From Dallia pectoralis (taxonomy: Eukaryota; Chordata; Actinopteri; Esociformes; Umbridae), in NCBI GenBank assembly GCA_029465975.1, contig CM055758.1:11933402-11997401 (forward strand): DNA of 64,000 bases, read 5' to 3'. The notes beneath the pieces were generated by a model. The model worked only from the letters and a program-made list of their open reading frames with translations, was not told the origin of the DNA and searched no databases. The number at the start of each line of letters is the position of its first letter. Positions within the stretch are counted from its first letter, which is position 1. Shown here piece after piece: positions 1 to 12,380 of this stretch. A program made the translations under genes and the position numbers.

Positions 1-333
1 GCATTGACTGCTAATGTCTTGAGTCCATGCTTGGTCTGTCCTTTTTTTGGCCGCAGGCAGAGAACTAAAAGCATATTAAGGAGGCAGTAATAATGTTTTG
101 GCTCATCAGTGTACAGGCTTTACCATAATATAAAGACTGAACAGTTTTCAGAAACAGAAACATTCTGCTGTTTCTTTATAGTGCCTAGCTCCAATTTTTT
201 TTTACTTCTATGGACATACTTTGTATTTGATTATATGCATTTTTATCAGCAATATTCAAAAATGACTGTCAACACTCCTCTTAAAAACTTGACAGAGCTT
301 GAACAATTTTCCAAAGAATAATGGTGAGATATT

Positions 334-621
334 TATGGGCTGAAATATGTGCCACCAGAAATTGAATTTGAATCACATAATTTGAAATTGAATTGCTAAA
401 CTTGAATACATGCATTGACAAACTGAATTTGAATCACATTATTTGAAATGGAATTTATTCGTTTAAAACTGAAGTTCAATCAAATTTAAAAGTCACTGAA
501 AATTCCACTGTTATATATCTTCACATTCAGTTCTCACAATTCAAATTCAGATCTTCAAATTCAGATTCAAAATACTGTGACCGACATCCGGGTAGTTTAA
601 GGAAGAAGGAAGAGCAATCGA
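334..621 (+). repeat. Left terminal inverted repeat
   Basis: Inverted partner of 1892-2180. Both are rich in alternating GAATTTGAA-type motifs, so each arm also contains internal short repeats. Confidence 0.8.
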
Positions 622-1891
622 GCACAGATACACATGACTCTTCTTCCGACAATTAGCACATACGTTTCGGAGCACAGTACTGCCAGAAATGGAATGTCCA
701 ATGGAAACTCTACGCCTTGCCATTCCCTTTCTCATTCAAATAATTTTAACTCTAGGAGCACCAGAGCTGTTTTCAGTCCTTTAATCGCCAGAGCCCCGCG
801 CCCGCCAGCCTCATTACGAATCATCCCAATTAGCACCTACATTCTCATCCGCAGCTTCACCATCCATTCACTGTGTAACCTGCTGCCATCAACAGCATCA
901 GATCATCTACTGTGTTACCATCCTAAGTGAAATTAATTACGATGAATTATGAAGTAAAACATTTTACTAAAACAGTATGTATTTATTGTCTTGTAACAAT
1001 AAAATACAAAAATAAATGCAATTTTAAAATGCACAGGATATGGCATTTAAATTTCTAAAAATCCATCAAACTGTATGTTTTATTTTATTGTAGTGCTAAA
1101 ACATTTGAGATCACAAGCGACGTGCACAATCAAATGATTTGCGCATGATTGGCCGATAAACTAATCTATTTATCTCTCCGGTCCAGTCGGCTCACAGCTT
1201 CAGTTGTTTGTGTCCTGAGCATCGCAAACTAACCGGTTACACTGCGCACAGTAATCATGTAGAACGGACGAAAACGGGTACAGTGTTCATATAGAACAGA
1301 CCAAAACCAGTCCAACTTCATGCTCTTTCTACCGTATGCGCCCCGGACTTACAAAAGCGCAATGAAGGCTTTGAGTTCACCAACAGAAATGTCCCATGTC
1401 CTTCTCTGTGTCCCTATTGATAATTATAGTTTATATTCGTTTAATTTCGATACAAAACGATATATTGTTAAAGTCTTTTGTAGGCTATATCAATACACTG
1501 ATGATTATTCGTTAATTATTGAGTGCAATAGGCGGATGACACATGGAACTATAATAAATAATAAAAAATTAAATGAATGGGCTGTATACATGTAATTGGA
1601 TGAATTCGTTCTGTTTATTTAGTGAAACATATTTCTTTATAAACTTACCTCTTTTCTAGTTCATTCAAATTCAACCAAGCCAATCTATCAATTGTCTATG
1701 TGTATCTCGCAGTCTTTTGTCTGCGTATCGCCCATTCAACCATTGATGTCATAAGCCCAGCGAGGTGTGATCGGTGTCTGGGTACCGCAATTAGCCCCTC
1801 TTGGGTACCAACGCCCAGCGGCGTGGGATTATGGCGACAGGAGGGCAGTTTAGGTATCAAAAAACATGTAAATAGTAGTCGTATATAGTAT

Positions 1892-2180
1892 TCGATTGCT
1901 CTTCCTTCATCCTTAAACTACCCGGATGTCGGTCAAAGTATTTTGAATCTGAATTTGAAGATCTGAATTTGAATTGTGAGAACTGAATGTGAAGATATAT
2001 AACAGTGGAATTTTCAGTGAAATTTAAATTTGATTGAACTTCAGTTTCAAACGAATAAATTCAATTTCAAATTATGTTATTCAAATTCAGTTTTTCAATG
2101 CATGTATTCAAGTTTAGCAATTCAAATTCAAATATAAATGGTTCAAATTCAGTTTCTGGTGGCACATATTTCAGCCCATA
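1892..2180 (-). repeat. Right terminal inverted repeat
   Basis: Inverted partner of 334-621, with scattered substitutions and small indels between the arms that suggest an old insertion. Confidence 0.8.
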
Positions 2181-2878
2181 GATATTGCGAAATCAAGACG
2201 TAATTACCACCGAAGTTACTTTCGCCTAGCATTAACTCATCTCAAGGGTGCATCCAAATTAAAAATGACAGTCTTGGAATCTTTAGATACACCGTAGTTA
2301 ATAACATTTATAGATAATATAACTTAAGGTTGGAGTGATTTTTTTAATGTATGATACCGGCACTAGACATTGTGTTAACACTAATAGTGTTATATCAATT
2401 AAAACTTTAAGAAAAGGAAGAAGGACAAATTGGTGAATAGAACAAGGCTTGGTCAAGGGATCAGAATAAGTCCAATTAAAGCCAAGGTGTATTGATGCTA
2501 AGAGTGTTGTGTTAAAACTAGTGGTTGGGATTCTTACCCTCCAGTAAGGACTATATAAGAAGTTATGTGTTAACAAATGAAAACCACATTCTTCAGCATA
2601 GTCATACTCAAATATAGCACTGGAAGTTTTGTGCTACGCAATCTCAGTTTTAAATCAATGTAAAAAGTACATCCATGTCAAATGTTATTCCATTCTAGTT
2701 ACTACAGCTTCAAGGTCATTCACAAAACCCATCATTCAAGTGGTACTCAGTTGAAGTCAGAAAAACCATGAGCTCAGAAGAATCTTGTTCTTGGACCAGG
2801 GCCAAGGTAGATCAGACATCTCAGGTCGCTCCTTGACCCAAACAAACTACCCACAGACCACACCTGCTGTGTGTGTAC

Positions 2879-3180
2879 GGATGTGTGTGTGTGTGTGTGT
2901 GTGTTTACACGTTTTGGATTGGTGTGTATTAGGGTTATGGCGGGTGCATATGTATGTACATGTGTTGGATTGGTGTTTATTAGGGTTATGGCGTGTGCAT
3001 GTGTGTGTGTGCATGTGTGTGTGTGCATGTGTGTGTGTGCATGTGTGTGTGTGCATGTGTGTGTGTGCATGTGTGTGTATGCGCGTGCGTGTGTGTGTAT
3101 ATGTGTTGGATTGGTGTGTGTAAGGATGAGGGTGTGTGCACGTGTGTGTGAGTGTGTGTGTTATTTGTGTGTGTGTTCGA
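2879..3180. repeat. TG-rich microsatellite / GCAT(GT)5 minisatellite in cert1 intron 2
   Basis: Long alternating TG runs are interrupted every 14 bp by GCAT between about 2997 and 3080. Two diverged segments containing TTGGATTGGTGT lie at 2915-2975. Reading frames across this tract on both strands are repeat artefacts. Confidence 0.9.
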
Positions 3181-3537
3181 TCGGCAGACCGCTTGACTTA
3201 GAAGAAAGTGCTGTGTTATAGGTTTGAGGTTGGTTGAGTACTAACAGAGTTGCTGACAAATAAAAACCCTCCTCAGCTGTGCACTTCTCTTACAGACTTT
3301 CTAAATCATTGTTCAGTTTTTGACAGACTTAAAGAGGAATATGTAAGCATATGTAGTTGCTACAGTCATTCATAGGTTTAATAATTAATGATACACCCAT
3401 TTATTTGTCAAGAATAAAAAGAAAACTTCTTTATAAATCTACTGCTGATTGTGCATTTATGAAAAATGCAATATTGTCATTATATATAACTAAAATGTAA
3501 AATAATTCCACTCTACGGCGTTGTACAATCTACTCAC

Positions 3538-6300
3538 AGTTATGACAGCCTTGCTGAGACACAGGGAGCCTCTGCAGCCAAACTCTCTCTCATCCTGAGA
3601 CTTGTAATAGCTCAGAGTGTTGTTCTTCAGGACAACCCAACGGTCCTGCCAGCCATGAATGTAGTTGGTCCACTAAAACAAGGAGGATTGAAAAATAAAA
3701 AGTTTGTTAAGTCTAAAAAGACATATACTATTGAATGTTCACGAAAGATAAAAGATTAACTACTGAAATAAGAACATTGGCCTGCCAGCCTAAATAAGCA
3801 TTTACTGTCTCCTAATCTTAACGAGTATGTAAATGCTGGATTAATAGGAACTGTTTTCTCCACAAAAACATGCTGGAATTGAATCAATAACCATTTACTT
3901 TGTCCAGGTGATAGCTCTCAAAAGTTGCTAACGCGCATCAAATTTCCAACCACATACAACTTAGCATTAATTTCAGGTGAAAACATATGAAACAGATTTA
4001 AATTAGTATTTACATTTTGTTTACGTTTTACGTGTTACGAATGCCAGAAGTCCAGCTGGGAATGTGAAGGATTGGCGAGGATCAGAATGTTAGCAAAATA
4101 GACTGGTACTTAGACATGTTTCTGGCTCTAAAGCTAGAATGTTAAATACATTTATAATATTTTATTGTATTTCTCAGGTTGTCAGTCCCGTTTCTTTAAT
4201 GCCCAGTAGAAACCGGAGATAAAATGTCTATAAAAATTCTGAACAAAAGAGTGTTTGGGATACTGGTTACGGCCGACTTGATTTTCATGGACAAACTGAA
4301 CTTCTGACAAAGTGGACATACATGTCATATACAAGTGTCAGCTTTTGAAAGGGTCAACAGATACCGCAATGTTGTAACTCTAAATTAATTTGTAAATACT
4401 GTTAGTAACAATAAACGGTGTCATGTGGAGCATATATTAATCGGTCTAATACTTGTTTACCACGTCTACAAAGCTTACTACATTAATTTACAGAATACTT
4501 TATAGGAAGACAAAACACACAGTTTTCAATTAGATCAATATACTCCTTAAGATACAAGATAATAATACTGTGATTGGAGGTCAACCAGAGCAACATTGGG
4601 CAAAGGTGGGAGGGGCTAGAGTTAGTAAATGTACAGTGCTGAACTACCTTAGATGGGCTAGAGTTAGTAAATGTACAGTGCTGAACTACCTTAGATGGGC
4701 TAGAGTTAGTAAATGTACAGTGCTGAACTACCTTAGATGGGCTAGAGTTAGTAAATGTACAGTGCTGAACTACCTTAGATGGGCTAGAGTTAGTAAATGT
4801 ACAGTGCTGAACTACCTTAGTTATTTTGATGTGTAAACCGACAACTGGTTTTTACCATTAACAATAACGGTAACCATATATGACTTGCACTGTAAAATAT
4901 CATTTCGTTACATATATATATAGGCCTATGGTGTAATTGAGATGGCATAGGTCAACTGTGAGTAACAAGGTAAGAAGGTTTAGTTAGTGGTTAATGTAGC
5001 TGTCTCTATATCGTTTTAGAAAGTTACCACGAGCGGTACTGCAGGTGTTTATCTGTAACGTTATGTAACTAGCAGGTGTTTATATGTAACGTTATGTAGC
5101 TAGCAGGTGTTTATATGTAACGTTATGTAGCTAGCAGGTGTTTATATGTAACGTTATGTACCAAGCAGGTGTTTATATGTAACGTTATGTAGCCAGCAGG
5201 TGTTTTAATGTAGCGTTATATATCTAGCAGGTGTTTATATGTAACGTTATATATCTAGCAGGTGTTTATATTTAACGTTATGTAGCCAGCATGTGTTTTA
5301 ATGTAGCGTTATATATCTAGCAGGTGTTTATATTTAACGTTATGTATCTAGCAGGTGTTTATGTAACGTTATATATCTAGCAGGTGTTTTAATGTAACGT
5401 TATATATCTAGCAGGTGTTTTAATGTAACGTTATGTAGCTAGCAGGTCTTTATATGTAACGTTATGTAGCCAGCAGGTGTTTTAATGTAGCGTTTTATAT
5501 CTAGCAGGTGTTTATATTTAACGTTATGTAGCTAGCAGGTGTTTATGTAACGTTATATATCTAGCAGGTGTTTTAATGTAACGTTATATATCTAGCAGGT
5601 GTTTTAATGTAACGTTATGTAGCTAGCAGGTATTTATACGTAACGTTATGTAACTAGCAGGTATTTATACGTAACGTTATGTAGCTAGCAGGTGTTTTAA
5701 TGTAACGTTATATATCTAGCAGGTGTTTTAATGTAACGTTATGTAGCTAGCAGGTATTTATACGTAACGTTATGTAGCTAGCAGGTATTTATACGTAACG
5801 TTATGTAACTAGCAGGTATTTATACGTAACGTTATGTAGCTAGCAGGTGTTTTAATGTAACGTTATATATCTAGCAGGTGTTTTAATGTAACGTTATGTA
5901 GCTAGCAGGTATTTATACGTAACGTTATGTAGCTAGCAGGTGTTTTAATGTAACGTTATATATCTAGCAGGTGTTTTAATGTAACGTTATGTAGCTAGCA
6001 GGTATTTATACGTAACGTTATGTAGCTAGCAGGTGTTTTAATGTAACGTTATATATCTAGCAGGTGTTTTAATGTAACGTTATGTAGCTAGCAGGTATTT
6101 ATACGTAACGTTATGTAGCTAGCAGGTGTTTTAATGTAACGTTATATATCTAGCTAGGTTTAGGGTTGACGTTAGCGTCTTACCTTACTGAGGATACCAC
6201 CAAACTCTGCGATCCCCACTGCAGACGGTCCAACTCCAGGGTCCACGTTCTCCAAATCTTCATCTGAACCCGAAGAATTCCAGCTCTGGTTATCCGACAT
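3538..6300 (-). CDS. cert1: cert1 (col4a3bp), ceramide transfer protein, first two coding exons
   Basis: CERT moves ceramide from the ER to the trans-Golgi for sphingomyelin synthesis; its N-terminal PH domain binds Golgi PI4P. Coding exon 1 is 6300 down to 6184 (39 codons, beginning MSDNQSWNSSGSDEDLE and ending GGILSK) and is followed by donor GTAAGA. Coding exon 2 is 3672 down to 3538 (45 codons, WTNYIHGWQDRWVVLKNN...LSKAVIT), with acceptor TTTTAG and donor GTGAGT, both phase 0. Together they give the start of the PH domain, including the WTNYIHGWQDRW strand characteristic of CERT. The match to vertebrate CERT is nearly residue for residue as I recall it, so the start codon is secure. The START domain and FFAT motif must lie beyond position 1. 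Both introns are full of repeats but both visible exons are intact. Confidence 0.95.
4613..4820. repeat. 42-bp tandem repeat, five copies, cert1 intron 1
   Basis: Five almost perfect 42-bp units begin GGGCTAGAGTTAGTAAATG and end ACTACCTTAGAT. Because 42 is a multiple of three, a 14-residue repeating frame stays open, but it lies inside an intron and has no coding support. The near identity of the units suggests recent expansion. Confidence 0.95.
5041..6155. repeat. 31-bp minisatellite (~36 copies) abutting cert1 exon 1
   Basis: The unit is about 31 bp with core CTAGCAGGTGTTT followed by TAACGTTATGTAG. Three variant types alternate: TTATATGTAACG, TTTTAATGTAACG and ATTTATACGTAACG. In the 5680-6150 part they form a regular trimeric higher-order unit of about 93 bp. 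The array ends about 28 bp inside intron 1 from the exon 1 donor at 6183. Confidence 0.95.
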
Positions 6301-6900
6301 TGTTGTTGTTTATCTAGCTGGCTAAACAACGTCAGCTGACAGTCGGGTGAAATGAATAGTAAATCTAAAAAGTCAACCAATTACAAAGAGCGCAATATCA
6401 TCCGCGTATCAAAATTATGTTGTCCTTCTAAATTAACAACTTAACTGCAGATTAATAACTAAATTCAGCTAGCCCATTGGCTCTTAGACTAGCTCAGTAT
6501 TCCTCACTATTAACTAGTTGTCTAACAAGGTATTGCGGACTGCATGAGGTGGTGAATCGCACCTTTCTGTATCTTCTACTAGCCGTAAACGTTCCAGTCT
6601 AGGATACTTAAAACGGAGAAACCACTGGCAGTTAGTTGACATTAACAGTATTACACGCTCAACGAACTGACCTGGCAAACACAAATAAAACCCCGAATTG
6701 TATAGGAGAAACGCGTATTAATATGACTGTATGTTTCTCGATCAGATGACAGCCCTAACGCATTTTAGATTCGCGACTAGAGCGCGTGCTGGGCTTGTTT
6801 GGGGGAAGGGGCGCTGGCTGATCCAGTGACGTCATTTAATCTATTCCCTAAAAGGGAAGACAACCCCTCCTCCTCCGTAGCGTAGCAACAGAGTACACAC
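6301..6900 (-). promoter_or_regulatory. cert1 5' UTR and putative promoter region
   Basis: This is the upstream flank of the cert1 start codon. It includes GC-rich stretches around 6780-6815 and a perfect CRE palindrome at 6827-6834. No TATA box is evident. The transcription start and any non-coding first exon cannot be fixed from sequence alone. Confidence 0.5.
6827..6834. promoter_or_regulatory. Perfect CRE (TGACGTCA)
   Basis: An exact palindromic CREB/ATF site lies about 530 bp upstream of the cert1 ATG, beside a GC-rich block. Its position is compatible with a core promoter; function is inferred from the motif only. Confidence 0.55.
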
Positions 6901-7272
6901 GGTAATGCTGTGTTCACGGTAACTCGAAATTGGAAACTCGGAAATCTCCGACCAGTTTCGTTTTTTAATGTCCGACCAATATTATCAATGCATTTTCAGG
7001 GCGAATTTGGAGAAACCCTGAGACAGAGAGGAGCAAAGGAACGGTAGCTAGGTGTGAGAGGTGAAGGAAGTGACATGACTGTGGCAACGGTTTAACATGT
7101 TAAGGAAGTTTAACTTTTTGGATGAACCTAGGATGCAAAAACTTATCATGACACATCGTTCAATCGCATGAACGTACAACAAATGTAGGGTTTCTTCTAA
7201 ACTGAAGAAAAAAATTGTTTATAGTAGTTTATAGCTATCCCATACAATCCAATGTATACTTTATATCTTTAT

Positions 7273-7420
7273 AGATATTGTAAATGGTAAATGGTAAATG
7301 GACTGCATTTATATAGCGCATTTCACAGACCCAGGGGCCACCAAAGCGCTTTACGTATTGCCTCACAATTCACCCATTCACTCACACACTCATTCACCGA
7401 CACCGATTGTAACAAATTAT
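7273..7420 (+). repeat. Common teleost interspersed repeat (TGGTAAATGGACTGCATTTATATAG type)
   Basis: Contains GTAAATGGACTGCATTTAT followed by AGCGC...CAAAGCGCTTTACG and CACCCATTCACTCACAC, the layout of a very widespread fish dispersed repeat, preceded by a short triplication of TGGTAAA. Confidence 0.75.
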
Positions 7421-10400
7421 GGCCAGAGATTGCTGAAACTGTTGGTGTTCCTTGTTATAGGAATAATCATTTCAGAGAACAACTAGTCATAATAACATAA
7501 GACAAAATTAGTTCTTCGTAGTACTAATCATGCAGGGTTTAAAAGGGGGCTAAGACGCTTTAGTTACATGTTAAATAATTTGAACAGGGCACTGCAGCGA
7601 TTGTAGGCCTTGTGATAACTTGGCATTCATCTTACCACTGATCACTAAGTCACCTCATATGTTGTTCATTTAGTGTTTTAATGACTACCTTTGCGCTTAG
7701 CTTTTAGCCATGGCCTTTTTTAGTCGCTGGACCTAATCACAACTTCTAAAGAAAGCAGAAGACAAGAAGAGAAACCTCTAGGGAAATCTAACAAGGGATG
7801 TGCACTTATTAATTCTTGTGTGCAAAATGTATCTTCCACATTCCTTTTACGGCTAAGAACTGTCAGTGTTAATTCGATGGTTGTTCATCGGAATAGGACT
7901 GAGAGAGGTGCTAATTGCTCTAGCGTTTGAGTGCAAACCAAACGCCTAAGTGCAAAACCCTATAACCGTATCATTGTACAAGAAGACAAAAAGTTCATGT
8001 TACAAGTTATTTGTAAGGTAATGGTTAGATAACACATTACTAAGGATACAGTTAAGGTAAGGGGTTTAGTTAATTTTACAAAAAAGGTATCTAACCAGAG
8101 TGTGAACTAGTTATTGATCTGAGCCAGAGGACAACCTCTTCTCTACTAGTAGGGTACCATGTGGCTGTGTCATGGGTTCCATGCAAGGCTCTGACTTGGT
8201 GGTCAGTGTGATCATGAGACCCGTGAGAGGAAACCACAAGACCTACATTAGCTTATCAAAAACACACACACTCACCCACATACACACACATACCAAATCG
8301 TGCTTACACACACTTATGCCCCATTTCTGAATCCTAGCCAACTTTGAAATATTTTTCTATTTATGTTTCTATGGTAGTAGGTCTTTTGTTGAATACCTCT
8401 GATATAATACCCCAGTCAACTAACATTTGTGTGAATCAGATTGCAATCACTCTACCCCTTTGAACACATTATTGCAGCTGTGACTTCCCAAGCTTCTTAT
8501 TATGCTCAGGCAGAATCCACTACTGCACCCAAGCGACCGTACGCATCATAGCCCGGGAACAACAGTTGAAGCTCTAGAGCTCCAAAAGTACATCTACAAA
8601 CCAACAACTAGAGTTCTTCAAGTATATATCCAGAATCAGATTTTTCATGATCCAATTTAACTAGTGTCGACCAGTGTAAACCAGTCGCCTATTGTCATCT
8701 AGTCATCAATCTCTACAATATGTTGCTGGGTTGCTCCTCAAATACATGTAAATACCAAATTATTTTTAGAAAATAATGACCATGTGTGTCTGTATGTGTG
8801 TGCCAGCACATCGTTTACACTTGTACACTATGTTGAGCTCCTGAAACTGGTTTTACACATGTACACCTACTATCAAAGTGAGGAATGGCAATTTAGTACC
8901 ATTAAACTTTTTTTCATTGAACCCTATATTAAGAATATCTTAATAACCATGGCATCATTTATATTTGGAAGAGGTAAAAAAAACTCTTCCTGATCCCATT
9001 TCCTTACATGTTTGATTTGACGTTCCAAAACATTTAAAATATGACAGCTCATATTCTGCTACATGCTCTTTCGATTCAGAACCTGCAACTTTGAGACTCT
9101 GTTTATCTCTCTCCCTCTCTTTGTTTGCTGAAGACTGCAAAGGCTCTGTCCGTCTGCTTTATTCATCCTCATCACACACACTCGTTATTTGTCCATGCAT
9201 GGCAGCCGTTGGCAATGGCCAGTTTGTTTCTATAGTGACCAGACAAACAGAGACTAGTTGGTCAGGCAGAGACAAGTATTGAATCTTCCTAGACAGCAGG
9301 GTAAGCATTAGAGGACAAATAGAGTGTGTGTGTGTGTATGGGGGCGTGCGGCAGGGGTGGTTATATTGCCATGTTAGCATAAAAAGCCAGGCTTGAAATG
9401 TTTCTGTCACCCATTCTGGGCAAACTATAATTCAACTTCTGTCTAATCAGATTTATTTCTGACAACACATACAGTACATTATGGATCTCTTATGGACTCT
9501 GCTCTGTTTTGATTAGTAAGATAAATGTTTACTCAATGAGGCCAATGTTCTGACCAGAGTGAGTCTAGTAAGGGGATAAAAAGGTGTTTAATTAACATTG
9601 GGATTTATTTAATTGTTCCTAGATCCACTGACATGAACAATAAAAGAAATACCAATTGTTTTATTAGTATTACAGAAATAGAAAAGGAACATTTAAAACT
9701 AGTTGCCATAAGTGTACGGGTACAGCAGAAATCTAACTTATGTGTTTGTCATGCTATTCTGAATATCTCTTTACCATGTATTCTGTCTCTAAGGGTCTGC
9801 TAGGCAAAGAGCAAGGGCACATCCAGAGCACCCCAGCACATCTCAAATATTATTTTGCAGAATATGGTATATTGTTCTATATAGGTCTCTTCCCTCATCT
9901 CATGCTTCTATTTCCTTACATTTATTTTGTAGTTTCAAAATATATTGATCCACCATGGTAGCAGGAGAGATCAAGAGCAAGTAAGTGTAGAACAAATTGT
10001 TCCTGTTTCTTGCTAGCCTGGTGACTAAAATCAATTCCTTTCGGTGCCCCAGTCCACAAGACAGATTGATTCCAGTTATGTTCCTCAAATCTTCTGTTCT
10101 TTTCTGCTGATTCCGCTCTGTCATCCATCTAACTTGTGTATATTGCCTTGTTCTATAAAAACGGCTTAGTAGTCACAAATCTAATGTTATACAGTTAATG
10201 TCTTTCATTTTCCATAAATAATAGTCTGATTAAAGATGATGGTATAGCATCTGATTAATGTGAGGTAAAGTCTGAAACTCTGACTAGGATTCGACCAACT
10301 GTTCTGCTATAACCCCACAGTATTCTCAGGGCAGGCAGCCTTTTGCTATTTAATGTCATGACTGTCTAGTCCTTTGTTGCAATTTAATATATTACAACAG

Positions 10401-12226
10401 TCCACAGGCAACTAGTCCTAGCCCTGGAGAAAGTATGTGGTCAGTGTAGCAATAGTGTTTCATACTGGCTTTTCTATAGTGACGTAGGTTTTGTACACAC
10501 AGACACGTCCACAATGTCACACACAACAGTACAAAGGTAGGACCATGGCCTTGGTTACCACGGCTTTTTTTTCAGGTCATTGTGTCTTTAAACAAGCTGC
10601 TCTGATAGCAGCAGTGTCTGGCTCAGTCCTAAGGATTTTCCTGGTGTCAACTGCCTATCTTTCACAGGACAGTGACTAACACACTAATACCCTGTCATAA
10701 CATGACATTAGGTAACACACAAGCTAGTGGACTTAGGAGCTATTTACAGATCCTACTAAATCTGCTTCCACACTTTAGTTAGATAGGGCCCAGAAATAGC
10801 TAGACCAAACTGGACACACTAAACACTCAGATTGATTTAATAATTGATTGATTTTTTCCATCAATGTGGTTATCTGAGATATATGTGTGTTGTACAGTTA
10901 AAAAAAAATTGTTCAACAGCAGTGTGAAAACAGGTTTATTTTACACCTTGAAAATAAATAAGCAGCTTGTAAACACATAAGCACACCGCCCCACTGAAAG
11001 CCATGTATTTTTCTCTGCTGCTCTAAGCAGGGAATGTGTGTGATCATGAACATATTTGTATGCTTAACTACACTGGTGGGGAAACACACTTCCGGTGGAA
11101 TAGTATTATAAGGAAAAATGACCTTGGAATATTTTGACAATCATAACAAAGAAAAAAATACTTTCAGGGGGATTAGGGTTTAGTTTTTGAGTTGGAACAG
11201 TACCTAGATTTGATTTATAAGGGTTGGAGTGGTTTTCAAAGTATAATTTGATTTTCAAAGTAAAATATAAAAAATAATTATGTGTTTGTACGCTGCTGCC
11301 TTTGGCTTTTGTACCTGAACAAGATTTGACAGCTATTGTGTTTTTGTACCAAGCAGAGAAAAGGAAGGGAAACACCTAGAGAGAGGTGGCATTATATGAC
11401 CACTTCCTGTTTGGGCCAGGATTAAAACAAACAGATCATATTGATAAATGTAGCATGAATGATCCTATCAGGGTTGGGTGCTATGCTGCAACCAATGCTG
11501 GAACTATTGGAAGGTGGGAAATTATCAGTTTATGCATTGACATGGGCTAATAAACAACTGCATCCAGCATCATCAAAAAACGCAGTTACTATGCTTGTAA
11601 ACAAATTAAAGTGTTGAAAAAAAATTGGTTAATATATCTGTAAAAAATTTCTTTTTAAGTTTCTGTTGCATTTAATTGCCCCAAAAATGTGATAAAAAGG
11701 TTTCAAGTTCGACAGGTATTAAATTAGGTGTTTTTTAATAGTACCGGTATGTTCTAAATTCCCCATTTCCTGGTTGGTTACGAATGTACCATTACACGAG
11801 GGCGGGGGAGGACAAACGTTTCAGCTCAAGGGCCACATCCAGACTTTGAAATGAAATGAAAGGTCACATTTGTTTTGTAAATTGTTAGTGTGAGTGCACA
11901 TAGGTGTGTTCGAAATTGCAACAAACGTTAATTTAAAAAATATATTTTAATTTACATGCATTTTTAATCCCAAGTACAAAATCCAGGGCGTGTTTGTGCG
12001 TACAAATTTGCATTCTTTAAACAGGTGGTTTATCATAGGATTGGAAGTTTTTAAAGGTTGGTGACCACCAACATACTGGGTGCAAAAGTGCCCCCTCCTG
12101 GTAAAACAGAATAGCTTGCATATAAAATGATGGAATGTGTGATTGTAGTTTGACTCCACACCAAGCAGAACTAGATAGTAACACAAAAAAACTTAACCAA
12201 AATAAAAAAAATTGTTGTCTAATCAT
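7421..12226. other. Intergenic region without recognisable genes
   Basis: Mostly AT-rich unique sequence. There are short CA/TG tracts near 8265-8310 and 9322-9340. A patch at about 11790-12110 resembles decayed hAT-type non-autonomous debris (a CTCAAGGGCCACAT motif and later GGTTGGTGACCACC). Open frames here are short and have no family resemblance. Confidence 0.6.
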
Positions 12227-12232
12227 TTTATT
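12227..12232 (-). other. Candidate polyadenylation signal of the C1q-domain gene
   Basis: AATAAA on the minus strand about 150 bp past the stop codon of the C1q gene, a reasonable distance for a short 3' UTR. Confidence 0.4.
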
Positions 12233-12380
12233 ACATTTTAGTTCTGATGTAGGCTATTGTGTGGTTCAGATTTGACAAACATGGCTGAAAAAACGATTTG
12301 TTTGTTAACTTTAGTCTTTATAAAATTTAAGTTAAATAAACAGTGCTCTTTCTAAATGTAAGTGAAATTAACTGGTGTTC

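Larger units (their letters stand above)
334..2180. mobile_element. Non-autonomous DNA transposon with ~290-bp terminal inverted repeats
   Basis: The left end (334-621) and right end (1892-2180) are near-identical inverted copies. Their tips read TATGGGCTGAAATATGTG inward, and their inner ends contain ACATCCGGGTAGTTTAAGGA. The element is flanked by GATATT at 328-333 and at 2181-2186, a likely 6-bp target duplication. The 1.27 kb interior has no convincing transposase frame. A short minus-strand stretch near 600-700 has a CANCRKK...LC pattern that could be a cysteine-rich transposase tail, but this is weak. The superfamily is not recognised. Confidence 0.8.
1..3537 (-). other. cert1 intron 2 (partial, runs off the window)
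   Basis: This stretch lies downstream of the exon 2 donor on the minus strand and continues past position 1. It holds a 1.85 kb inverted-repeat element (334-2180) and a TG-rich tract (about 2879-3180). I find no exon in the rest (1-333, 2187-2878, 3181-3537). Confidence 0.8.

Noticed and set aside
2774..3221. Overlapping His/Thr-rich and Cys/Val-rich frames
   Set aside because: Products of the TG microsatellite in cert1 intron 2.
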